Of a DNA stretch of 42,584 nucleotides, positions 37,855 through 42,584 are shown piece by piece. Origin of the DNA: an uncultured Clostridium sp. GTDB lineage: Bacteria; Bacillota_A; Clostridia; TANB77; CAG-508. How positions within the stretch are numbered: the first letter of the stretch is position 1; each line of letters begins with the position of its first letter. Below the pieces are notes generated by a model. The model was not told where the DNA came from. It ran no database searches and saw nothing but the letters and a program-made list of their open reading frames with translations. The translations under genes and the position numbers were made by a program. The stretch is taken from NCBI GenBank assembly GCA_930980675.1, contig CAKNIU010000005.1, positions 1-42,584 of the forward strand, given 5' to 3'.

Positions 37855-38196
37855 TTATCTTTCATCGTTGTCACTTCTATCTGACTCCTCTTTTTTATCA
37901 TATTGTGGATATTTATCTTTATCTATTTGGCTTTGTAAAGTTTGCCCCATAGTTTGTCTTGAAGCTCCATCAACATCAACCATAATGGAAGCTGCTAATT
38001 CTGCTGTATTTATGTCTTGATCTGTAGCTTTTGCTTGTTCGCCTTGTTTAACTCTAGCAATAGCTCTGGTGATACTATCATAAAATGTTCCTGCATAGTT
38101 CATTCCTCTTCTTATATTTTCTAATTCTTGTCCTACAGGAGTATTTTGATTTAAGGCTGTATTATATGGTTCAGCCGCACTTTGTAAAGCATTCAT
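37855..38196 (-). CDS. Conserved hypothetical, 113 aa
   Basis: Starts at ATG 38196 (MNALQSAAEPYNTALN) with AAGGA nine bases upstream; an upstream TTG has no room for a ribosome site. It is helical and Gln/Ala-rich, then has a charged, Asp/Lys-rich tail (YDKKEESDRSDNDER). No membrane segments, no recognised family. It lies in the same orientation before the EndoQ-like gene with a 42-base gap. Confidence 0.6.
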   Translation of the reverse strand: MNALQSAAEPYNTALNQNTPVGQELENIRRGMNYAGTFYDSITRAIARVKQGEQAKATDQDINTAELAASIMVDVDGASRQTMGQTLQSQIDKDKYPQYDKKEESDRSDNDER

Positions 38197-38334
38197 ACTA
38201 ATCAATCCTTATCTAATGTATTTAGGTTTTTAAAAGGCTACCCATAAACCTTTTTTTGTTAAATGCAATTCGTTTTTTCATTAACGCAAAATAGCATTGC
38301 ACTATCCTTGCTATATAAAGTTATTATTTAAGGT

Positions 38335-38895
38335 TCATACTTCCACCTTATCCATAAAGTTAACAAATCCTAAAAATTCATCCAAATATCTATTATATTT
38401 TCCGTTTAAATTTCTATATTTTAAAAGTACTACTGCTTCATCAGTTTTAAAGCCAACTCTTTCTGGTCTATTTAAAAGCATACCACCAAATTGATCTGTA
38501 AGCTCTATTATATCACTTTCAGGCTCTCTATTTTCTGTAATTGTATATCTATTTACGCCCTCACAGATTCTGCAAAAACGTTCATCAAAACCAAGCTTAG
38601 CTAAATACTCTGCACCTCTTTTAGCATAGCTTCTTATATCTTCTAAATCAGTAGCATTCTCTTTTTTCATGCAGTCACATAAAAGCCTAGCTGTAATAAC
38701 TAAGTTATCGTCAATATTCTCTTCCGGATAATTTTCATGTAAATAATCTAAGAAAAGCTTAGTAATAAGCGTTTTAAAAACTACGGTATTATCATAAAAA
38801 ATACCTGTTTTCTTCTTTAAATAATACATTATTTCCATTTTTTTAAGCCAGTCTTTTTCCCCTAGCATATAAGACGCAAATGTTTCTCCTCCCAT
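38335..38895 (-). CDS. HD-domain-like protein lacking the HD motif
   Basis: 186 aa from ATG 38895 behind GAGGAGGAAGC; the 53 codons upstream overlap tmcAL and lack a site. The helical layout and phrases such as ARLLCDCMKKENATD, YAKRGAEYLAKLGFDERFCR and ICEGVNRY resemble an HD phosphohydrolase domain, but the metal-binding His-Asp pair is absent (Cys-Asp at 73-74). It may be a non-catalytic relative. It follows tmcAL by 97 bases. Confidence 0.5.
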   Translation of the reverse strand: MGGETFASYMLGEKDWLKKMEIMYYLKKKTGIFYDNTVVFKTLITKLFLDYLHENYPEENIDDNLVITARLLCDCMKKENATDLEDIRSYAKRGAEYLAKLGFDERFCRICEGVNRYTITENREPESDIIELTDQFGGMLLNRPERVGFKTDEAVVLLKYRNLNGKYNRYLDEFLGFVNFMDKVEV

Positions 38896-38992
38896 TTTGC
38901 TTCCTCCTCTTTGGTTTAAATTATATTTCAATATGTAAACTTTTTCAATCTTTGTAACAGAAATGTAATATTTAAATTTTAGCAAATACCTT

Positions 38993-40240
38993 TTATTGCA
39001 ATATAAGGCCTTTTGTGTAATCAAGTCCTGCCTTTGAATCTTTTTTATATCCAATTGTGTATATGTCTGTAGCCGTTTTGTCTATCTCAAGCATTCTGTT
39101 TAGCGCTTTTTGTTTACCTATGCAAAATCTTTTATTTTTATTGGATACTTCGTATTTTTTTAAAGATGTAATGACTTTTGCTTTAGAGTTGATTTGAGAT
39201 AAAAGAATTTTTCCTTTTTCTGAACAACCAAGTACTCTAATGTATGGAGTTATTTTTTTAGACATTTCCATATCTTTTTTAGTTATTCCAAGTAATGCAT
39301 AAAGTAATATTCTCTGAATTCTAGTTTGTGTATATCTTTTAGATTTTATTCCATTAATTAACTCAATTAAATTATTTGTTTTATTTGAAACTTCTTTAAT
39401 TAAATATTCAAGACCCTCACTTACATCTGGTAAATTTGCAATTTGTTTTACTGTCATACTTCTTAGTTTATAAATAATTTCATCATTGTAAGCTATAATG
39501 TCTAGCACATAAGTTCCTTGTCTTAAATTATTTAGCAAAATACTATATGATTTTGCAGGTACAACTTTTCTTACATCTTCTAGCTGATTGTGTAATAACA
39601 AATTTCTTATTCCCGTTGCGCTTGCATATTCATCAATTATTTTTGTACTATTATAATAAACTTTTTCTCTTTTTACGCCAAATGGTACTATACTACTTTT
39701 TTGTTTTTTCAATGCCTTTAAATATTCAATTGCTAAAATATTATTAGAACCTTTTACTACATTGGCATATCTTTTTATATCGTTTAAATACATCATAAGA
39801 GCATTTTCCCTTGCCTTTGGAAAAGAGTTTCCCTTGCTAAGTTCATGTTCCAAAATAGCTTTATATTCTGGTGGCTCATTAACTAAAACATTTGCAATAT
39901 TGTTAAGTGTAGATATGTCATCTGCTTCCATACCAAATGAAATAGTATCTACTATGCCTAATTCATTTAATATTTTTACAGCACCATTTGCAAAATTTTC
40001 TGCACTAGAAACACTATAAATCGTTGGTAATTCTATAACTAAGTCGGCATCTCCATTTAAAGCCATTTTAGCCTTTTCCCATTTATTTATAACTGATGTA
40101 TTTCCTCTTTGAGTAAAGTTTCCAGTCATAACAGCCACGACAAAATCGGCACCTGTTTGTGCCTTTGTATTTTGTATATGATAACTATGACCATTGTGAA
40201 ATGGATTGTATTCTGCTATAATGCCTACAACCTTGCTCAA
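38993..40240 (-). CDS. tmcAL: tRNA(Met) cytidine acetate ligase
   Basis: 415 aa, the full family length, starting at TTG 40240 with GGAGG nine bases upstream. The nucleotidyltransferase signature GIIAEYNPFHNGH at 6-18 contains the ATP-binding HxGH. FTQRGNTSVINKWEKAKMAL, GADLVIELP-type and FGMEADD segments are further family marks. It makes ac4C at the elongator tRNA(Met) wobble base from acetate and ATP (Bacillus YlbM). Confidence 0.95.
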   Translation of the reverse strand: MSKVVGIIAEYNPFHNGHSYHIQNTKAQTGADFVVAVMTGNFTQRGNTSVINKWEKAKMALNGDADLVIELPTIYSVSSAENFANGAVKILNELGIVDTISFGMEADDISTLNNIANVLVNEPPEYKAILEHELSKGNSFPKARENALMMYLNDIKRYANVVKGSNNILAIEYLKALKKQKSSIVPFGVKREKVYYNSTKIIDEYASATGIRNLLLHNQLEDVRKVVPAKSYSILLNNLRQGTYVLDIIAYNDEIIYKLRSMTVKQIANLPDVSEGLEYLIKEVSNKTNNLIELINGIKSKRYTQTRIQRILLYALLGITKKDMEMSKKITPYIRVLGCSEKGKILLSQINSKAKVITSLKKYEVSNKNKRFCIGKQKALNRMLEIDKTATDIYTIGYKKDSKAGLDYTKGLILQ

Positions 40241-40363
40241 CTTTGTTTGCCTCCTTATGTATTTTTTATATTTGCTTTTTTAGTTTTCCCTTGAACCTTT
40301 TTTAATTTACTGATATAATATCACAAACTTTGCATTTTAGCAATAATTGTAAAACATTTTAAG

Positions 40364-40414
40364 GTTACAATTCACACTTGGAATGCTCTAGAACACCATT
40401 TATGGATTGTAATT
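40364..40414. repeat. Remnant of the palindromic element, ends only
   Basis: GTTACAATTCACA and TATGGATTGTAA (two mismatches) match the ends of copy D with only about 28 bases between them and no GC core. A deletion derivative, in the gap between the diverging tmcAL and rnhA genes. Confidence 0.5.
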
Positions 40415-40458
40415 AAAAAAATTAGAAGAATTAATAATGAAAGGAATTTAATATCAAC

Positions 40459-40896
40459 ATGGAAAAAGTTACAATATATACAGATGGTGCTTGTTCAGGA
40501 AATCCTGGTCCTGGTGGCTGGGGCGCAATACTCATGTATAATGGAAACAAAAAAGAATTATTTGGTGCAAGCAAGGATACAACAAATAACATAATGGAAA
40601 TTACTGCTGTGTTAGAAGCTCTTAAAGCACTTAAATTTCCTTGTGAAGTTGATTTATACAGTGACAGTGCTTATGTGGTAAATTGTTTTAATCAAGGTTG
40701 GATATATAATTGGTTAAAAAAGGGCTGGAAAACCGCTGGCGGTGAGCCTGTTAAAAATAAAGAATTATGGGAAGAATTATATAGTCTTACTAAAACTCAT
40801 AAAGTGACTTTTCATAAGGTTAAAGGTCACGCAGATAATGAATTTAATAATAGATGTGATGAACTTGCAAGAAACGCTATTGAAAGTGTAAGATAA
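40459..40896 (+). CDS. rnhA: Ribonuclease HI
   Basis: 145 aa. The four catalytic acids are in place: D9 ([14 protein letters not shown]), E47 ([13 protein letters not shown]), D69 (YSDSAYV) and D134 ([10 protein letters not shown]), with H124 in VKGHADN. It also has the basic handle region ([17 protein letters not shown]), so it is the bacterial RnhA type. It degrades RNA in RNA-DNA hybrids. AAAGGAATTT lies upstream. Confidence 0.97.
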   Translation: MEKVTIYTDGACSGNPGPGGWGAILMYNGNKKELFGASKDTTNNIMEITAVLEALKALKFPCEVDLYSDSAYVVNCFNQGWIYNWLKKGWKTAGGEPVKNKELWEELYSLTKTHKVTFHKVKGHADNEFNNRCDELARNAIESVR

Positions 40897-41010
40897 GTTT
40901 AAATTTTTATGATGTGCAATTGTGGCTTTTGTTGATTTAAAAAATCAACTTAATAACAAGCAAAATATCGATCAAAATGTTTATGAGGTTTAAATTGGAG
41001 GTAAATAAAA

Positions 41011-41589
41011 ATGCGTATAGGAATAGATATTGATGGTGTTTTAACAGATATTGAAAGATTTCAACTAGATTACGGCTCTAAATTTTTTGCTAAATATAAT
41101 AAATTTGTTATAAATCCTAAGGGTTATGAGCCATATGAAGTATTTGACGTTGAGGTTCAACTAGACACTAAATTTTGGGATGAATATTATTTACATTATT
41201 TAAAAACTGACTGTATGAGAATATTTGCTAGTGAAATAATTAATAAGCTAAAAGATGAAGGAAATGAGATTTATATTATTACTGCAAGGCATGGAGAACA
41301 AAGGATTAGTACAGAAGAAATTCAAAGTATAACTAAAAATTGGCTTGAAGAAAATGGCGTTATTTACGACAAATTAATCTTTTCTCCTGAAGATAAATTA
41401 GAAACTTGCTTAAACAACAAAATTGATGTTATGGTTGAAGATAAGCCAGCTAATATAAACAAACTTTCTACTAAGATTCCTGTTGTATGTTTTCACTCAG
41501 GATACAATGAAGATTGCAATGGAGACAATATTCATACTGCTTATTCTTGGTATGATGTGTATCATAAGATAAAAATTATTCAGAGGTAG
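41011..41589 (+). CDS. HAD-like 5'(deoxy)nucleotidase
   Basis: 192 aa. The start ATG follows TTGGAGG. The HAD motif I IDIDGVLTD gives the nucleophile D6 and D8. Motif II is YIITAR, and motif III/IV is KLIFSPEDKLETC and VMVEDKPANIN. This matches the NT5C-like nucleotidase/YorS-type HAD group. It probably dephosphorylates nucleotides; the substrate is not certain. It follows rnhA by 114 bases and a hairpin ends it. Confidence 0.85.
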   Translation: MRIGIDIDGVLTDIERFQLDYGSKFFAKYNKFVINPKGYEPYEVFDVEVQLDTKFWDEYYLHYLKTDCMRIFASEIINKLKDEGNEIYIITARHGEQRISTEEIQSITKNWLEENGVIYDKLIFSPEDKLETCLNNKIDVMVEDKPANINKLSTKIPVVCFHSGYNEDCNGDNIHTAYSWYDVYHKIKIIQR

Positions 41590-41610
41590 CTATTCAATAT
41601 TGCTACCTCT
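41582..41610 (+). terminator. Terminator after the HAD gene
   Basis: AGAGGTAGC, loop, GCTACCTCT; 9-bp perfect stem starting at the stop codon, followed by an AT-rich tail with few T in a row. Confidence 0.5.
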
Positions 41611-41689
41611 TATTATAAGATTTTACCATATAATTTTATCTTTACCTTTTTGTTGTCAATAACGAAATGGTCTATGTACTGATATAAAC

Positions 41690-42130
41690 TTACTCTCCAA
41701 AATATTCTCTTATCATTTTCATTCTATCTACTTGGTCAACTTTGAATGGGCATCTACTATTGCAGTGTCCACAAGCAATGCAGTCTCCTGCCTTTTTCTC
41801 AAAATTCATATAGTGGTCTTTTGCTAAGTTATCCCCTAAAACTGCTAAATCATAATATTTATTAATTAATCCTATGTCTAAACCTGCTGGACAAGGCTCA
41901 CAATGATTACAATATACACATTTTCCTTCTGCATCAACTGGTGTAAAATTACCTATTATTGAATAATCTTTCTCTTCTGGTGTTGCAGTAGTGTATTTTA
42001 ATATATCTATCAAATCATTTTTTCCTCTAATGCCAGGTAAAACTGTCAAAACTCCAGGTTTATCCAAGGCATATTGTATACACTGAATTCTTGTAAGCTT
42101 TTTTCCAAAAGGAGATGTATTATCTTGCAA
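41690..42130 (-). pseudogene. 5'-truncated aldo/keto reductase with ferredoxin-type C terminus
   Basis: 146 codons, beginning with TTG inside the conserved text ILSYLLQDNTSPFGKKLTR. It keeps the last helix of the barrel (IQYALDKPGVLTVLPGIRGK) and two Cys clusters, CVYCNHCEPCP and CIACGHCNSRCP, as in aldo/keto reductases with a 4Fe-4S C-terminal domain (usually about 370-390 aa). The first 230 or so residues are missing; homology fades at about 42155. A deletion or rearrangement removed the catalytic barrel. No ribosome site precedes the TTG. Confidence 0.85.
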
Positions 42131-42206
42131 TAAATAAGATAATATTCTATCAGAAAAATTATACTATATAAATCTTTTGATAACAAGATTTTTTCTTCTT
42201 ACTTTT

Positions 42207-42247
42207 TTATTGTATAGGAAAAATCGAAGATTTTGAATATACAATAA
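42207..42247. repeat. Degenerate copy 2 of the TTATTGTATAGGAAAAA hairpin
   Basis: TTATTGTATAGGAAAAATC and GATTTTGAATATACAATAA pair with three mismatches around a 3-base loop. It matches the perfect hairpin at 19393 in arm sequence. It sits just upstream of the truncated reductase, near where its homology ends. Confidence 0.6.
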
Positions 42248-42254
42248 GAAAACT

Positions 42255-42326
42255 GGCAACTAATTATTTCTAATTAGTTGCCTCCCATAGCAATTTTACT
42301 GGAACTTTCGTTCCTCCCACAGCAAT
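42255..42326. repeat. Tandem hairpin modules with TTTC loops
   Basis: Two modules lie in tandem. Hairpin 1 is GGCAACTAATTA, loop TTTC, and its complement (42255-42282); hairpin 2 is GGAAC, loop TTTC, GTTCC (42301-42314). Each is followed by the tail CCTCCCATAGCAAT or CCTCCCACAGCAAT. On the minus strand the loops read GAAA, a GNRA tetraloop. The rest of the 400-base stretch to the tRNA holds nothing else I can support. Confidence 0.55.
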
Positions 42327-42531
42327 CCTTATTGATTACTTTCTAATACTATGATACTATATTTTATGCCATAAGTCAATGTTTTATTCAAAAAATTCTG
42401 TCCTTATTTTTTCAAGTAGACTTTGGATTGTAATTGAATAACTTTCTTAAATATTAATTATAAATTATACTCCCACAAAGTTCAAAAAGTACTTATTTTA
42501 AGTAATTTTAGAATTTTGTGGGAGTAATTTT

Positions 42532-42584
42532 TGGAGCCTACAACGGGAATCGAACCCGTGACCTCAGCCTTACCAAGGCTGCAC
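42532..42584 (-). tRNA. tRNA-Thr(GGT), 3' part
   Basis: 53 bases of the 3' side; the 5' part lies beyond the window. On the minus strand: anticodon stem CAGCC and GGCTG around TTGGTAA (anticodon GGT), a 5-bp T stem ACGGG/CCCGT around TTCGATT, the acceptor strand TGTAGGC, discriminator T and an encoded CCA. GGT reads Thr ACC/ACT codons. The D arm cannot be seen. Confidence 0.9.

Overview
The window is a very AT-rich stretch of a low-GC, spore-forming Firmicutes (class Clostridia) chromosome. The evidence is base composition, strong GGAGG ribosome binding sites, TTG starts, sporulation genes (spoVS, spoIIM, gerW/ytfJ) and recA, recX, scpA, rny, ymdB, xerD, tmcAL and ppaC with clostridial features. 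Species cannot be fixed from the sequence; an uncultured gut lineage is a guess.

Positions 1-13.4 kb are part of an integrative conjugative element on the minus strand. Read in transcription order it has a 55-aa protein, a winged-helix replication-initiator-like protein, a small membrane protein, a VirB2/TrbC-like pilin, PrgI, a stand-alone VirB4-N-like protein, VirB4, VirB6/TrbL, an M23 wall hydrolase, a pseudo-receiver protein, a tiny membrane protein, a class B sortase, a membrane-anchored low-complexity protein and a giant thioester/CnaB surface adhesin. The DNA-transfer motor and wall-crossing genes are open, but the adhesin (twice), the low-complexity protein, the sortase, the small membrane protein and the initiator-like protein each carry single-base frameshifts. 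Removing or adding one base restores a sensible protein in every case. Either the element is decaying, starting with its surface and replication genes, or the assembly has systematic indels here; three of the indels share the same local context.

Positions 13.4-20.5 kb hold a heterodimeric ABC exporter under a TetR regulator with a textbook promoter and operator, an Rpn-family (PD-(D/E)XK) nuclease and a plus-strand family 2 glycosyltransferase.

Positions 20.5-40.3 kb are mostly chromosomal housekeeping on the minus strand: a MucBP-like surface protein, ppaC, a collapsed BceRS-like two-component system (internal deletion), a UcpA-like SDR, gerW, a DUF2953 gene, scpA, recX, recA, a peptide-binding protein, spoVS, ymdB, rny, xerD, spoIIM, an endonuclease Q-like gene, two unknown proteins and tmcAL. 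Positions 40.4-42.6 kb carry rnhA and a HAD nucleotidase on the plus strand, a 5'-truncated ferredoxin-type aldo/keto reductase, a tandem hairpin array and the 3' part of tRNA-Thr(GGT).

Between the housekeeping genes lie several non-coding repeat families. Four copies (A-D) of a 120-214 bp palindromic element have a GC-rich core and divergent but self-complementary ends, and a 50-bp remnant lies near 40.4 kb. A pair of 61-bp nested palindromes brackets scpA, and scpB is missing from its usual place. A 41-bp hairpin occurs twice. The palindromic family A-D is the best candidate in the window for something not yet described.
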